Positions 33,900 through 43,789 are shown, counted from the first letter of the stretch. The stretch: 64,000 nt of DNA from Exiguobacterium sp. 9-2 (GCF_036287235.1 NZ_CP142850.1:2837501-2901500); one strand, 5' to 3'. The notes: generated by a model from the sequence alone, not told the origin. Made by a program: numbers and translations.

Positions 33900-35288
33900 A
33901 TGAATAAAAACACTGCCCGTTTGGGTGAAGCACCTGTCAATCAGCTTTTACTTAGTCTCTCTTTACCAGCGATGGTCGGGATGCTCGTCACGGCACTCTA
34001 CAATATCGTCGATACGATTTTCGTCGCTCAAGGAATCGGTACGGCTGCCGTGGCCGCCGTCGGAATCGCTTTCCCCGTCCAGCTCGTATTAATGGCAATC
34101 GCCAACTCGATCGGGATCGGTGGTGCTGCAATTGCGTCACAACGACTCGGTCAAAAACAAACAGATGGTGCCAGTCGTGCTTATGCCAACGTCTTGATGG
34201 CTGTTTTCTTCATCAGTATGCTCGCTATCATCAGTGCTTTCATCTTCGTCGAACCGTTGCTACGTCTCTTTGGAGCGACGGATGAGATCATGCCGTACAG
34301 TATCGCTTTCTTACGCGTCCTCTTGATCGGATCTCCTTTCTTCATGTTGACGATGGCGTCGAGTGCGATGCTCCGCGCAGAAGGACGCGCGAACTATCAG
34401 ATGCGCGTCATGCTGACGACGGTTGCGATCAATATCGTCCTGACACCGCTGTTCATCTTTGGTCTTGATTGGGGCATCCAAGGTGCTGCACTCGGGACAG
34501 TCGTTGCGCAAATCGTTGGTGCTGTACTTGTTTTTCGATTCTTCTTTACGAAACGCCGACAAACTGGCTTGACGCTCAATCGGAGTGCTTTTAAACCTGA
34601 TTTCCGATTAACGTTCCGGATGATGCAAATTGGATCATCGTCGTTCATCATGCAAGTCTCTCAATCCGTTCTATTCATCACCGTCAATCATATGCTCGTC
34701 CGGTACGGGGGTACGACAGAACTGGCAACGTTTGCAGTCATCAATAAGTTCATGGCGCTCGTCGGTATGCCGATCATGGGGATCGTGCAAGGGATGCAAC
34801 CGATCGTCGGGTATAATTTCGGATCCCGGCAGTTTAGCCGGATGTCGCTTGCCATCAAGTTGGCAATCCGCTACGGCTTATCGTTATCGATCAGCTTGTG
34901 GTTACTCATTCAACTGTTCCCTCGTTTTTGGGTCGGCTTGTTCACAGAAGAGGCGACACTTCTACAGGAAGGCTCGAGTGCGATGCGTATCTTATTCGCC
35001 TTATCGTTCGTCTACGGAATTCAAATGATTGTCAACGGAATGTACCAATCGCTTGCAAAAGCAAAAGTCGCTTTATTCTTGTCCTTGTCACGCCAAACGT
35101 TATACACGATTCCACTCGTCTTGATATTGCCAGTGTTCTTCGGTGTCAATGGTGTCTGGTTCGCTTTTCCGATCGCTGATGCAATGGCTGTTTTGACGGC
35201 CCTTGTTTTCGCCTATAAAGATCGCGTTCTGTTATTTAAACCGGAAGAGTACGTCGCAGAGGAACAAAAAGTCGCTACCGCGAAGTGA
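33900..35288 (+). CDS. MATE-family efflux transporter
   Basis: 462-residue polytopic transporter with 12 hydrophobic segments in two MatE repeats. Signature pieces include LSLPAMVGMLVTALYNIVDT, GIGTAAVAAVGIAFP and QGMQPIVGYNFGSRQFSR. It probably exports cationic drugs or metabolites using a Na+ or H+ gradient. ATG 33900 is preceded by AGGAGG, but that site is immediately followed by TCCTCCT, so the Shine-Dalgarno site can fold on itself. The frame also opens at 33873 without a good site. Confidence 0.92.
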   Translation: MNKNTARLGEAPVNQLLLSLSLPAMVGMLVTALYNIVDTIFVAQGIGTAAVAAVGIAFPVQLVLMAIANSIGIGGAAIASQRLGQKQTDGASRAYANVLMAVFFISMLAIISAFIFVEPLLRLFGATDEIMPYSIAFLRVLLIGSPFFMLTMASSAMLRAEGRANYQMRVMLTTVAINIVLTPLFIFGLDWGIQGAALGTVVAQIVGAVLVFRFFFTKRRQTGLTLNRSAFKPDFRLTFRMMQIGSSSFIMQVSQSVLFITVNHMLVRYGGTTELATFAVINKFMALVGMPIMGIVQGMQPIVGYNFGSRQFSRMSLAIKLAIRYGLSLSISLWLLIQLFPRFWVGLFTEEATLLQEGSSAMRILFALSFVYGIQMIVNGMYQSLAKAKVALFLSLSRQTLYTIPLVLILPVFFGVNGVWFAFPIADAMAVLTALVFAYKDRVLLFKPEEYVAEEQKVATAK

Positions 35289-35301
35289 ATGGAATGGATC
35301 T

Positions 35302-35332
35302 AAGATCGTCTGCTTTGCAGATGGTCTTTTTT
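35302..35332 (+). terminator. Terminator after MATE gene
   Basis: AAGATCGTCTGC pairs with GCAGATGGTCTT (one G-T pair) with a TTT loop and a T6 tail. Confidence 0.75.
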
Positions 35333-35396
35333 GATGGACTTCCAGAATACGAACATGTATTCTGTTACTAGTGAATGACAGAAAGGAGCCTGCTGG

Positions 35397-35963
35397 ATGT
35401 ATACATTAGCAATTGACTTTGAAACGGCAAACCGAAATAGTCGAAGCATTTGTGCGTTTGGTTGGTCCGTTCTCTCGAACGGTCGTGTCACGGAGAGTAA
35501 ACAGGTCTTAATCAATCCAGAAGAAAATTTCGATGCTGGAAACATTCGGGTCCACGGAATTCGTCCGAGCGATGTCTTTGATGCGCCGACGTTACCTGAA
35601 GCAATGGAAGCCCATGGCTTATACGATTTGATTGCAGGCGCTCAACTGATCGTTGCTCACAATGCATCATTTGATATGGGGGCACTCCAAAAAGCGATTC
35701 AAAAATACGATATGTACCAGATGTCCGCTTTCACCTACGGCTGCACGGTCAAATTATCCCGCAAATTGTATCCTTGGTTGCCGAACCATCGATTGAATAC
35801 GATGGCAGAGTTTCTCAACGTCTCTTTCCAGCACCATGATGCGAAAGAAGATGCCTACGTCTGTGCGTTACTCTTAAACGATATGTTGGAACGAACGAAC
35901 CTACAGGATCCGGTCACTTTGCATACGTTCTGCGGCGTTCGGATGGGACAGGTTGCCTACTAA
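35397..35963 (+). CDS. DEDDh 3'-5' exonuclease (DnaQ-like)
   Basis: 188-residue stand-alone exonuclease of the DNA polymerase III epsilon family. The DEDDh residues are visible: Asp7 and Glu9 in AIDFETANR, Asp in VAHNASFDMGALQKAI (about residue 95) and the final His/Asp pair in FQHHDAKEDAYVCALLL (about 151-156). It lacks a clamp-binding or polymerase domain, so it is probably involved in DNA repair or RNA/DNA turnover. Short unit ended by a terminator. Confidence 0.9.
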   Translation: MYTLAIDFETANRNSRSICAFGWSVLSNGRVTESKQVLINPEENFDAGNIRVHGIRPSDVFDAPTLPEAMEAHGLYDLIAGAQLIVAHNASFDMGALQKAIQKYDMYQMSAFTYGCTVKLSRKLYPWLPNHRLNTMAEFLNVSFQHHDAKEDAYVCALLLNDMLERTNLQDPVTLHTFCGVRMGQVAY

Positions 35964-35969
35964 ACAAAA

Positions 35970-36003
35970 AAACACTCCCGACTGATGTCAGGAGTGTTTT
36001 TTT
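35970..36003. terminator. Bidirectional terminator between exonuclease and OYE genes
   Basis: AAAACACTCC/GGAGTGTTTT stem between convergent genes with A and T runs on both sides. Confidence 0.85.
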
Positions 36004-36010
36004 CATGGTG

Positions 36011-37126
36011 TTATTTGCTCGTTTGTTTGATTGGGAACCAGCCTGGGCGACTTGTGATGCCTGCCCATAATGCATCTGGAACGACGAGTTCTGCTTGTGC
36101 TTCTGGATCAAGTTCTGTCCGGATTGACGCAAGGTCACCCGCTTCGACTTTCTCAACCCATTTCGGTTCCATGATCAGTTCACGACCAAGAGCGATCATT
36201 GGAACGACAGCCAAACCTTGTTCGACTTCGTCCGCTGTGTGAAGCGATCCGACACCGATGATAGGTACTTGTTCACCAACACGTTCTTGAACGAGTGTAA
36301 TAGGTGATGTCGTTTCATTTTCATCACGAATTGAACCTGCGAAGAAGTCCATCACGGAAACGTGCAAGTAATCGAGGTCTTTTTTCGCCAGCTCATCGAC
36401 GAGGCGCATCGTATCATCGAGTGTGATTCCTGGATTTTCAATTTCTTCTGGAGAGAAACGGTATCCGACGATGAACGAAGGATCTTGTTTCGCGACAGCT
36501 TCGACTGCATCCACGACAGCTAATGGGAAGGCGAGACGTTTTTCTAAGCTACCGCCCCATTTATCTTCACGACGGTTTGAGTGTGGTGAGAAGAACTGTT
36601 GGATCAAGTACGTGTTTGCACCGTGAATCTCAACACCATCAAATCCAGCTTCCATCGCACGGCGTGTCGCTTGACCGAATGCTTCGATGATTGCTTCGAC
36701 TTCTTCTGCCTCTAACGCACGTGGTGTCATCGCACCTTCACGCACGGGTGCAACAGCACTTGCACTGACCGTTTGCCCACCGACGAGTTCTGGTGGTGCC
36801 ATACGACCAGCGTGGAAGATTTGTAAGATCGCTTTTGCGCCTTTATCTTGAATCGTTTTCGCGAGTCGCTTCAGACTCGGCACGAGATCGTCACGATGCG
36901 CACCAAACTCATTCGGGAATCCTTGACCGTCTGCTGTGACGTTCGCACATGCTGTAATGACAGCGCTGACGCCACCTGAACGTTCTGCGTAGTACGCGAG
37001 TTCCGCATCCGATACTTCGCCGTTCTCTTGTGCCGCATAGTTCGTCATCGGTGCCATCAAGACGCGGTTTTTCAGCGTCACACCGTTTGGTAGTGTAAAT
37101 GGTTCAAACATTGCTTGAGTTGCCAT
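36011..37126 (-). CDS. NADH:flavin oxidoreductase, old yellow enzyme family
   Basis: 371-residue FMN-dependent TIM-barrel ene-reductase. Visible motifs: FEPFTLPNGVTLKNRVLMAP at the start, ILQIFHAGRMAPPELVGG, FDGVEIHGANTYLIQQFFSP and the phosphate-binding IIGVGSLHTADEVEQGLAVV. It reduces activated double bonds of electrophiles. The ATG at 37126 follows GAGGAGG; the open frame to 37222 overlaps the MMPL stop and is unlikely. It lies about 90 bases downstream of the MMPL gene on the same strand, possibly co-transcribed. Confidence 0.92.
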   Translation of the reverse strand: MATQAMFEPFTLPNGVTLKNRVLMAPMTNYAAQENGEVSDAELAYYAERSGGVSAVITACANVTADGQGFPNEFGAHRDDLVPSLKRLAKTIQDKGAKAILQIFHAGRMAPPELVGGQTVSASAVAPVREGAMTPRALEAEEVEAIIEAFGQATRRAMEAGFDGVEIHGANTYLIQQFFSPHSNRREDKWGGSLEKRLAFPLAVVDAVEAVAKQDPSFIVGYRFSPEEIENPGITLDDTMRLVDELAKKDLDYLHVSVMDFFAGSIRDENETTSPITLVQERVGEQVPIIGVGSLHTADEVEQGLAVVPMIALGRELIMEPKWVEKVEAGDLASIRTELDPEAQAELVVPDALWAGITSRPGWFPIKQTSK

Positions 37127-37218
37127 GAGTGAAGTGCCTCCTCTAATTTCTTGAATTGAATATCGACAGTATACGCTCGTCTTCCTCTGAATAGCTACTG
37201 ATGTGCTTACGCGATGTG

Positions 37219-39309
37219 TCACTTGCGGATCGCTTTACGACGCCCTCCCGGCCACCACCAGTTCCAGTGACCAAATAGCTTCATCAGTGCGGGGACAAGG
37301 AGCATCCGGACAATCGTAGCATCAATAAAAATTGCAAGCGCGATACCGACGCCAAGTTGTTTGATCGGACTAACACCTGTAAAGGCAAACGCACCAGTGA
37401 CGACGATCATGATCAAGGCAGCGGACGTAATGATTTTACTCGTCTTCGCCAGTCCCATCTCGGTCGCATGATCGTTATCGCCCGTCTCGTCATAATATTC
37501 TTCCATTCGCGAGACGAGGAACACTTCATAATCCATCGATAAGCCGAAGACGAGTGAGAAGATGAAGACCGGTGTTAGAATGCCGATCGTCTCCTGCGGA
37601 AGAACTGCGCCGGACTCGAACAAGACGACGAGTAATCCAAACGTTGCTCCTAAACTGAGCAAATTCATCAGAATCGCTTTGATTGGAATCAAGATGGATC
37701 GGAACGCGATTAGCAGAATGATGAATGTCGCCAAGACGACGACACCGATAGCCAGTGGGAGTTTCGATTCAATGGCATCATAAATTTCCTGATTAAAGGC
37801 TGCTGGTCCCCCGACAAGGTAACCGTCCGCCTGCACCTTCCGTACCCAGTCTTGCGAAGTAGCATCGCCGGGATTTCCTTTTAAATTGACGTTGATCCGT
37901 GCTTGATCGTTCTCTGATAGAAACGGCTTCAGTGCATCGCGCCCAGCCGAAACAGCGAGTAACTGCTCGAGCGGAACCTGTTGCTGTTCCGCGATCGTTG
38001 CGGCGGACACGACGGAACGCACTTCTGAATCTGATTCGAGTCGAATCGTCACATCTTCGATTTTTTCTCGTCCCACCTCTGAGGAAGCATCCGCAGACAA
38101 GATGAGAACGGCGTCCGTTCCATCGTTCCCGAATGTTTTTTCCCACGACTCAAAGGCCAGACGCGACGGATAGGATTCCGGCAGGGCAGTTGCTTGCGGA
38201 ATGTTCAACGTCAAGTCACGTAACGGAAATAAACAAGGTAAAAGAAGTAATAAAGATAGAATCGTCACTGTGACAGGGCGCTTCATGACGAAACGTGCGA
38301 GGCGGCGCCAACGATCTTCTCCACGACCTGCTTGTTGCCGGAAAAGTCGTCCTTTTTCTAGTACCTTCCCGAAAACGATTAATAGTGCCGGTAGTAATGT
38401 CAACGCACTGACAACCGCCCCGAGTACCGAAACGAGTGTCCCGATTGCGACAGCGCGGAAGACATCAACATCAATCAACAACAATCCGGCAAGTCCGACG
38501 AATACACAGATTCCGGAAAATAAAATCGAGCGTCCTGCCGTCTCGACCGAACGAATCGCTGCCGACCGAATCCCTTGTCCGTCCTGCCGTTCTTCACGGA
38601 ACCGATTAACGTATAACAACGAAAAATCAATGCCGAGTGCCAGCGAAATCATTGCGACCGCATTCAAGACGAAGATCGATAACTCTTGTTGTCCGGCAAC
38701 GAAATAAAGAACACCGGCACCAAAAACAAAAGTGACGAGTCCCATGATCAAGGGTAAGATGGCGGCAACGGGTGTACCGAAAACGAGTAGTAAGACGATC
38801 AATGCTGCCGGAATTCCGATTAACTCAGCTCGGATGAGGTCATTTTTGGACGCTGTATTCAAATCATCAACGACGACCGGTTCACCCGTTAGCCGAATCG
38901 TCCCGGTACCATCCAGTTGACGTGTGACCGCTGTTGCCCATTTCGCATCAAGTGTTGGTACACCGACTGTCACGTATCCCTTATCGTCCCGCATCGCTCG
39001 CGGATTTTCGACGGGACCAATGACGTTCCCGACTCCTTTGATGTCACGGAAGCGCTCGACATGTTGTACCATCGTTTGTCGTAGATTCTCTTGATTCTCA
39101 AATAGGACGATGATCGTATGTGGATCCTGCCCAAAATCTTGAGCGAGCACCGTTTCGACACGTTGAAAATCACCGTCACGTGTAAATCCATTTCCTTCTA
39201 GACGATCGGGTAATTGATATGCAAAATAACCAAGCACGACGAGTAGAAGCCCCCAAACGACCAACACTCCTCGAAAATACGCACTAATCAGATGACCAAG
39301 CCGTTCCAT
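37219..39309 (-). CDS. MMPL-family RND transporter
   Basis: 696 residues, two repeats each with one membrane segment, a large extracytoplasmic loop and a five-helix bundle (for example GVPAALIVLLLVFGTPVAAI, SLALGIDFSLLYVNRFREER, FGLSMDYEVFLVSRMEEYYD). The conserved DY/DF pairs in helices 4 and 10 match proton relay residues of MMPL/YdfJ-type transporters. Export of lipids or hydrophobic compounds is likely; no adjacent substrate gene identifies it. Start ATG 39309 follows GGAG. Confidence 0.9.
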   Translation of the reverse strand: MERLGHLISAYFRGVLVVWGLLLVVLGYFAYQLPDRLEGNGFTRDGDFQRVETVLAQDFGQDPHTIIVLFENQENLRQTMVQHVERFRDIKGVGNVIGPVENPRAMRDDKGYVTVGVPTLDAKWATAVTRQLDGTGTIRLTGEPVVVDDLNTASKNDLIRAELIGIPAALIVLLLVFGTPVAAILPLIMGLVTFVFGAGVLYFVAGQQELSIFVLNAVAMISLALGIDFSLLYVNRFREERQDGQGIRSAAIRSVETAGRSILFSGICVFVGLAGLLLIDVDVFRAVAIGTLVSVLGAVVSALTLLPALLIVFGKVLEKGRLFRQQAGRGEDRWRRLARFVMKRPVTVTILSLLLLLPCLFPLRDLTLNIPQATALPESYPSRLAFESWEKTFGNDGTDAVLILSADASSEVGREKIEDVTIRLESDSEVRSVVSAATIAEQQQVPLEQLLAVSAGRDALKPFLSENDQARINVNLKGNPGDATSQDWVRKVQADGYLVGGPAAFNQEIYDAIESKLPLAIGVVVLATFIILLIAFRSILIPIKAILMNLLSLGATFGLLVVLFESGAVLPQETIGILTPVFIFSLVFGLSMDYEVFLVSRMEEYYDETGDNDHATEMGLAKTSKIITSAALIMIVVTGAFAFTGVSPIKQLGVGIALAIFIDATIVRMLLVPALMKLFGHWNWWWPGGRRKAIRK

Positions 39310-39338
39310 GATGCGTCTCCTTCCTGTATAAACGTACA

Positions 39339-39377
39339 AAAAACATCCTTCTTGCTGAAAAGCGAAAAGGATGTTTC
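39339..39377. terminator. Terminator upstream of MMPL gene
   Basis: AAACATCCTT/AAGGATGTTT stem between the gene ending at 39379 and the MMPL start; it separates the two units. Confidence 0.7.
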
Positions 39378-39378
39378 A

Positions 39379-40182
39379 TTACGTCTTTTGAAAAATTTGA
39401 ACCCATGTGTTGCCGAATGTAGTCGATGTCGACACGATCGCAAGACGCCGCGCCTCTTCATCGAGTAACACACTTTTGAGTAAAACGGAGGAGTAGCATC
39501 CCTCGAACTTATATTTCAGCTGACTCTTCTCATACAAGTAAAACCGAGAGGAATCGGTGATCGAAAACAATTGGTGCCGGTGGTCAACGAGTGAATACTC
39601 CGCGTAATCCGAAAAAGGAATGACCGATTCCTGATTCGTCGCGGCATCCCAAATCACATACCGTTCTTGTAGATCATCATAGGAGATGATCGTCGTAGGT
39701 GCGATGAATCGCTCGAACGTCAAACGTGTATCATATCCTCGCTCAACTAAGCGTCCGAACAGCGGCACCTCTTCATAGTTTGAGTACCGCCAGTCCCCTG
39801 TTTGAACGTTCACACAGACGACGTCCGTTTCTGCCGTGTATAGGAAGATTTCATCATCTTGCCACAAGAATAAATTACTGAACCATGCTTCGGAGAAAGC
39901 AGCGGGTCGCTTAATGTAATTTAAATGCCCTTGCTCTAAATCCAATAAACCAAAATAAGCTGACTCTTCAAATACGATGAACAATCGTCCACCGCCTGGC
40001 TCAATGTACCAGGAGAATGGAACATACGCACATGCTGTTTCCCACAGTGGTCTTAAATCCGCATCACATTTCATAAATCCGTGGCGATCTCGAAAAAGAA
40101 GCAAATCCTCCCCGATGCGATCAAACAGTGAGACGGATTCATGGAGTAACAGCTCTGCAGCAGGTTTATACATATGCATCAC
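39379..40182 (-). CDS. Hypothetical soluble protein, beta-rich
   Basis: 267 residues, no signal or membrane segment. Repeating short strand motifs with aromatic ends (GEDLLLFRDRHGFM, GRLFIVFEESAYFGLL, DEIFLYTAETDVVCVN, HQLFSITDSSRFYLY) suggest a beta-propeller-like repeat fold, with no catalytic motif. I do not recognise the family. The frame opens with GTG ATG CAT ATG; the ATG at 40173 (MYKPAAELLL) is best spaced from AGGAAG. It forms its own unit before a terminator. Confidence 0.6.
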   Translation of the reverse strand: MMHMYKPAAELLLHESVSLFDRIGEDLLLFRDRHGFMKCDADLRPLWETACAYVPFSWYIEPGGGRLFIVFEESAYFGLLDLEQGHLNYIKRPAAFSEAWFSNLFLWQDDEIFLYTAETDVVCVNVQTGDWRYSNYEEVPLFGRLVERGYDTRLTFERFIAPTTIISYDDLQERYVIWDAATNQESVIPFSDYAEYSLVDHRHQLFSITDSSRFYLYEKSQLKYKFEGCYSSVLLKSVLLDEEARRLAIVSTSTTFGNTWVQIFQKT

Positions 40183-40288
40183 TTCCTACTTCATACGGTA
40201 TCAACCTTCTCAGTTTCTCGCTACTATTGATGCGCTTGGCTTGCACCTCCTGTTATACTAACTTCATGGAAAAAGGAGGACGAACACG

Positions 40289-40462
40289 ATGAAACCTTTA
40301 CAATTATCCGCAGAGACAGCTGTCGAACTTGCGAAACGTCTGAACGTACCACTTGAACAACTAATGCATATGCCACGCCATATCTTGATTCAAAAGCTCG
40401 TCGAACTCGAGCAGGAACAAGCGAACACGGAACCTGATTCGTCTAGCGAATCGGAATCTTGA
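40289..40462 (+). CDS. YycC-like small protein
   Basis: 57 residues: MKPLQLSAETAVELAKRLNV followed by PLEQLMHMPRHILIQKLVEL and a short acidic/serine tail. This closely matches the B. subtilis YycC family (RPLQISAETAQKLAAKLGVP...MHMPQHILLKKLAEL). The function is unknown. AAAGGAGG precedes the ATG by 9 bases and a terminator follows directly, so it is a short independent gene. Confidence 0.85.
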   Translation: MKPLQLSAETAVELAKRLNVPLEQLMHMPRHILIQKLVELEQEQANTEPDSSSESES

Positions 40463-40464
40463 GT

Positions 40465-40506
40465 AAGTAGCCTCTTTTCCAACGGTGGAAGGAGGCTTTA
40501 TTTTTT
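40465..40506. terminator. Terminator between yycC-like gene and M50-like gene
   Basis: AAGTAGCCTCTTTTCC pairs with GGAAGGAGGCTTTA and is followed by T-rich sequence between convergent genes. Confidence 0.75.
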
Positions 40507-40509
40507 ACC

Positions 40510-40992
40510 TTAGGATTGCGGATGGTATTCTGATTTACCGTACCGGAAGACATTAATGATCGCTTTCCCATCACTCGGATAACCGTTCGGATGATCGATC
40601 GGGAAGAGGGAGAAAAAGACGAAATAAAACGAAAAATACGCGAATTGATAGGTAAAGATTGATGCTTCGAACACACCGGCATAAATCAGACCATTGATGG
40701 CTAAGATACTCGCCACGTTTGCAATCGATCCACCGGCATAAACCAGAATGTTAGCGAATTTCGTCTCGTTACGTAGTGCCTCATATTGACACCAGCCATC
40801 CCAAAAATAGACGCGATTCAAACGAATCGGACCAACACGAAGCAACGACTTTCCTGAACCGATATTGATCTCCATGTTTCCGCCGAATAATCGGGCAAAA
40901 AAGTAATGTCCCATCTCATGAATCAATGTCACGATAGGCAATAGTAAAAAGAACGACAAAAAGAATTTCCATAAATCACCGAAACCGAACAT
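40510..40992 (-). CDS. Small membrane protein with HEMGH zinc-protease motif
   Basis: 160 residues with about four hydrophobic segments. The motif TLIHEMGHYFFARLFGG (about residues 22-38) is the HExxH of M50 site-2 proteases, but the expected NxxPxxxxDG motif is replaced by SLFPIDHPNGYPSDGKAI, close but shorter. It is much smaller than a standard S2P, so it may be a minimal protease or a degenerate relative. ATG at 40992. A sigma-B-like promoter lies upstream, which suggests stress induction. Confidence 0.72.
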   Translation of the reverse strand: MFGFGDLWKFFLSFFLLLPIVTLIHEMGHYFFARLFGGNMEINIGSGKSLLRVGPIRLNRVYFWDGWCQYEALRNETKFANILVYAGGSIANVASILAINGLIYAGVFEASIFTYQFAYFSFYFVFFSLFPIDHPNGYPSDGKAIINVFRYGKSEYHPQS

Positions 40993-41045
40993 ACAACGTA
41001 CATCCTTTCACGTCAAAACAACATTTAAAATACTACATATGAATT

Positions 41046-41070
41046 GTTCCCGAAAGATGTATGTTCAAAC
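41046..41070 (-). promoter_or_regulatory. Sigma-B-type promoter of the HEMGH-motif gene
   Basis: On the minus strand GTTTGA (41065-41070), a 13-base spacer, then GGGAAC (41046-41051). The -10 and spacer length are identical to those at the SDR gene. The predicted start lies about 45 bases before the ATG at 40992. Confidence 0.55.
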
Positions 41071-41135
41071 AATCTTTCAATGATTTTCGTAAGTCAATTG
41101 TATGACAGGCTGACATCGGACTGTCATCCGCACAC

Positions 41136-41172
41136 AAAAGAAGGACGAAGCCATTTAGTGCTTCATCCTTCT
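41136..41172 (-). terminator. Terminator after pullulanase gene
   Basis: GAAGGATGAAGC/GCTTCGTCCTTC stem followed by CTTTTGT on the minus strand. Confidence 0.75.
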
Positions 41173-41176
41173 CCAT

Positions 41177-43189
41177 TTAATCGGTTTTCTTTCGACGCTT
41201 GTTCGCTGCGTACAACAATCCGATGATCGTCAGTGCTGCACCACCTGCTACCGCGTATTTCTTGTAATCTGCTTTTCGTTCCGCAATAACCGTAGTCGTC
41301 AATGCTGGAACGACTAACTGTTTTTCTTCGTGCAACCGTGGTGCGTGTAATTTAACGGCACCCGACTCAACCAACACCTCGAATTCACCATTTGGCAATT
41401 CAATCGTGATATCTTTTTCCGTCGCATTGTGATAGACACGCTGCCGTTCGACGTATCCTTCATATGTTCGCTTCAGTTCAAAGGCAATGACACCTTCCTC
41501 TTCTTCAAGGAAACGAAGATGTTTTTTAATCATCGCCGCGTTTGCGAGACGGAACATCGGATACTGACGACGAAGGGCAATCAATCCTTTGACGTACTCG
41601 ACTGCTGGTCGCTCTGTTTCTGCCCGTTCATAGTCGAGACGATTCACGACCTCTCCGGCATTGAAACTGTCACGAATACCGTCTTTCGTCCGGAAGAACT
41701 CTTGTCCGGCATGGAGGAAAGGAATCCCTTGTCCCGTCAAAATGATTGCATTTGCAAGCATTTGCCGTTTCCGACGAATCTCTTCCGTGTCTTCTGGACG
41801 AGACACCGTCAATTTATCCCAAATCGTCAAATCATCATGAGCCTCGACGTACGAGACGACTTGATTCGGCTCATCGGCAAACCCTTGCGAAGAGACGTTA
41901 CCAGCGATTCCCCGTTTGACTTCACTCGTCCGGTCAAATGCACCACTGATGAAACCACAGTCTTCTGGCGTTTGGACGTCGCCTTTGACCCCGTCCCGTA
42001 AACCGTTGTTGAAATGAGCGATTCCTGGCATCTTCGGTGCGTTGAAATAGTTCGCTTTTTCTTCCGGATCAAGTGGCGTATCGAGGTCCCAGCCTTCACC
42101 GATGATCAGAATCGATGGATCAATCCGGTCAAGTGCATGGCGCACTTGATTCATCGTCTCAACATCATGAAGTCCCATTAAGTCGAAGCGGAACCCATCG
42201 AGATGGTATTCTTTCGCCCAGTACGTCACACAATCAAGAATGAACTTTCGCATCATCAGACGTTCAGATGCAGTATCATTTCCACAGAAACTACCGTTTG
42301 AGAGACTCCCATCCGCCTCTTGACGATAAAAGTATCCAGGAACGAACTGACCAAGCGGAACCGTCGCCGCATCATACGTATGATTGAAGACGACGTCCAT
42401 GATGACACGGATCCCGCGATCATGTAACGCCTGCACCAATTGTTTTAATTCAAGGATCCGCGTTCGTGGATCATCCGGATTCGAGGAGTACGAACCTTCC
42501 GGCGCAAAGTAGTTCACCGGATCATAACCCCAGTTATAGTTATCCGGGTCGTTCGGCGCTGTCTCATTGACCGAGCCAAAATCATAGATCGGTAGTAACT
42601 GGACATGTGTCACACCGAGGTCTGCCAAATAATCAAGCCCTGTCAATCCACCATTTGGTGTCCGTGTCCCTGCTTCCGTCAGTCCAGCGAACGTACCACG
42701 TGCAACGACACCACTGGCCGGATGACTCGTTGCATCGCGTACGTGTAATTCATAGACAACTGCGTCTTGCGAAGAATGGAACAATGGACGTTCTTCAATC
42801 CATCGTTCTGGTGTCACACTGGTCGGGTCAATTAATGCGCCGCGCTTTCCGTTCGTTCCGACGGCTTTCGCATACGGATCGACCGCCTCGACCTTTTGTC
42901 CGTTGATGCTCGCTTGAAACGTATAGAAATAACCTTCATATGTCGCTCGATCGAGTTCAACGACGTACGTTCCCCGTTCGTCTGCCACCATCTCGACCTC
43001 TTCGACTTTTCGTGCGCGTAGTGTCTTGTAGAGACGAATCACGACACGTTCTGCTGTCGGCGCCCACAAGCGCACGTGAATCGCTGTCTCTGAGAAGGTC
43101 GCTCCTAAATCATTTCCACTATAGGCAAATCGCTCATCCAGTTCTTGCGGTGTGAGCGTCAACATGTCTGCTGTTTGTTTCAAAGCCAA
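41177..43189 (-). CDS. Type I pullulanase with C-terminal membrane segment
   Basis: 670-residue GH13 debranching enzyme. An N-terminal CBM48-like domain ([20 protein letters not shown]) precedes the barrel. The type I signature [19 protein letters not shown] is present; catalytic residues are Asp in [11 protein letters not shown] (about 335), Glu in [10 protein letters not shown] (about 365) and the stabilising Asp in [13 protein letters not shown] (about 452). It has no signal peptide, so the barrel should be cytoplasmic and act on glycogen or maltodextrin branches. The last 30 residues hold a hydrophobic helix ([18 protein letters not shown]) and a basic NKRRKKTD tail, absent from B. subtilis AmyX, which would tether it to the membrane. 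Confidence 0.93.
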   Translation of the reverse strand: MALKQTADMLTLTPQELDERFAYSGNDLGATFSETAIHVRLWAPTAERVVIRLYKTLRARKVEEVEMVADERGTYVVELDRATYEGYFYTFQASINGQKVEAVDPYAKAVGTNGKRGALIDPTSVTPERWIEERPLFHSSQDAVVYELHVRDATSHPASGVVARGTFAGLTEAGTRTPNGGLTGLDYLADLGVTHVQLLPIYDFGSVNETAPNDPDNYNWGYDPVNYFAPEGSYSSNPDDPRTRILELKQLVQALHDRGIRVIMDVVFNHTYDAATVPLGQFVPGYFYRQEADGSLSNGSFCGNDTASERLMMRKFILDCVTYWAKEYHLDGFRFDLMGLHDVETMNQVRHALDRIDPSILIIGEGWDLDTPLDPEEKANYFNAPKMPGIAHFNNGLRDGVKGDVQTPEDCGFISGAFDRTSEVKRGIAGNVSSQGFADEPNQVVSYVEAHDDLTIWDKLTVSRPEDTEEIRRKRQMLANAIILTGQGIPFLHAGQEFFRTKDGIRDSFNAGEVVNRLDYERAETERPAVEYVKGLIALRRQYPMFRLANAAMIKKHLRFLEEEEGVIAFELKRTYEGYVERQRVYHNATEKDITIELPNGEFEVLVESGAVKLHAPRLHEEKQLVVPALTTTVIAERKADYKKYAVAGGAALTIIGLLYAANKRRKKTD

Positions 43190-43294
43190 GCACCCCTTTC
43201 ATTTCATGGTTTTTATTATAACAAAATTTCAAAGCAGTGGACGCTTCCGGTATTCCTCTCTAAAATAGAGAGTGGAATGAAAGGGGAGATTGAA

Positions 43295-43789
43295 ATGGCA
43301 GCAAAAGATAATTCATTTGATATCGTGTCACAAATCAACATCGAGGAAGTCAAGAACGCGGTCCAAATCGCACTGAAGGAAATCACGAACCGCTTCGACT
43401 TCAAAGGTTCAAAGAGCGACATGAAGCTCGAAAAAGAGGATTTAATTCTAATCTCAGATGACGATTTCAAACTCGATCAAGTCAAAGATGTCTTAACAGC
43501 AAAATTGATCAAGCGCGAAGTCCCAACCAAAAACCTGCAGTATGAAAAAGTCGAGCAGGCTGCCGGGAATACGGTCCGACAACGTGTCATCCTGAAAAGT
43601 GGAATCGACCGTGACGACGCGAAAAAGATCAACAATGCCGTCAAGGAATCGAAATTAAAAGTGAAGACACAGATCCAAGATGACCAAATCCGCGTCACAG
43701 GTAAATCACGTGACGACTTACAACAAGTCATGCAGATCGTTCGTGAGCTTCCATTATCAGTCGATGTTCAATTCATTAACTTCCGTTAA
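43295..43789 (+). CDS. YajQ-family nucleotide-binding protein
   Basis: 164 residues of the UPF0234/YajQ family, two ferredoxin-like halves. Typical motifs: [33 protein letters not shown] and [20 protein letters not shown]. Members bind nucleotides or RNA, and some proteobacterial members bind cyclic di-GMP; a diguanylate cyclase gene lies 3.5 kb away, but no functional link is shown. ATG 43295 follows AGGGGAG. Confidence 0.92.
   Translation: MAAKDNSFDIVSQINIEEVKNAVQIALKEITNRFDFKGSKSDMKLEKEDLILISDDDFKLDQVKDVLTAKLIKREVPTKNLQYEKVEQAAGNTVRQRVILKSGIDRDDAKKINNAVKESKLKVKTQIQDDQIRVTGKSRDDLQQVMQIVRELPLSVDVQFINFR

Noticed and set aside
40513-40556. A standard full-length RseP-type protease
   Set aside because: The protein is only 160 residues, lacks a PDZ domain and the exact NxxPxxxxDG motif.
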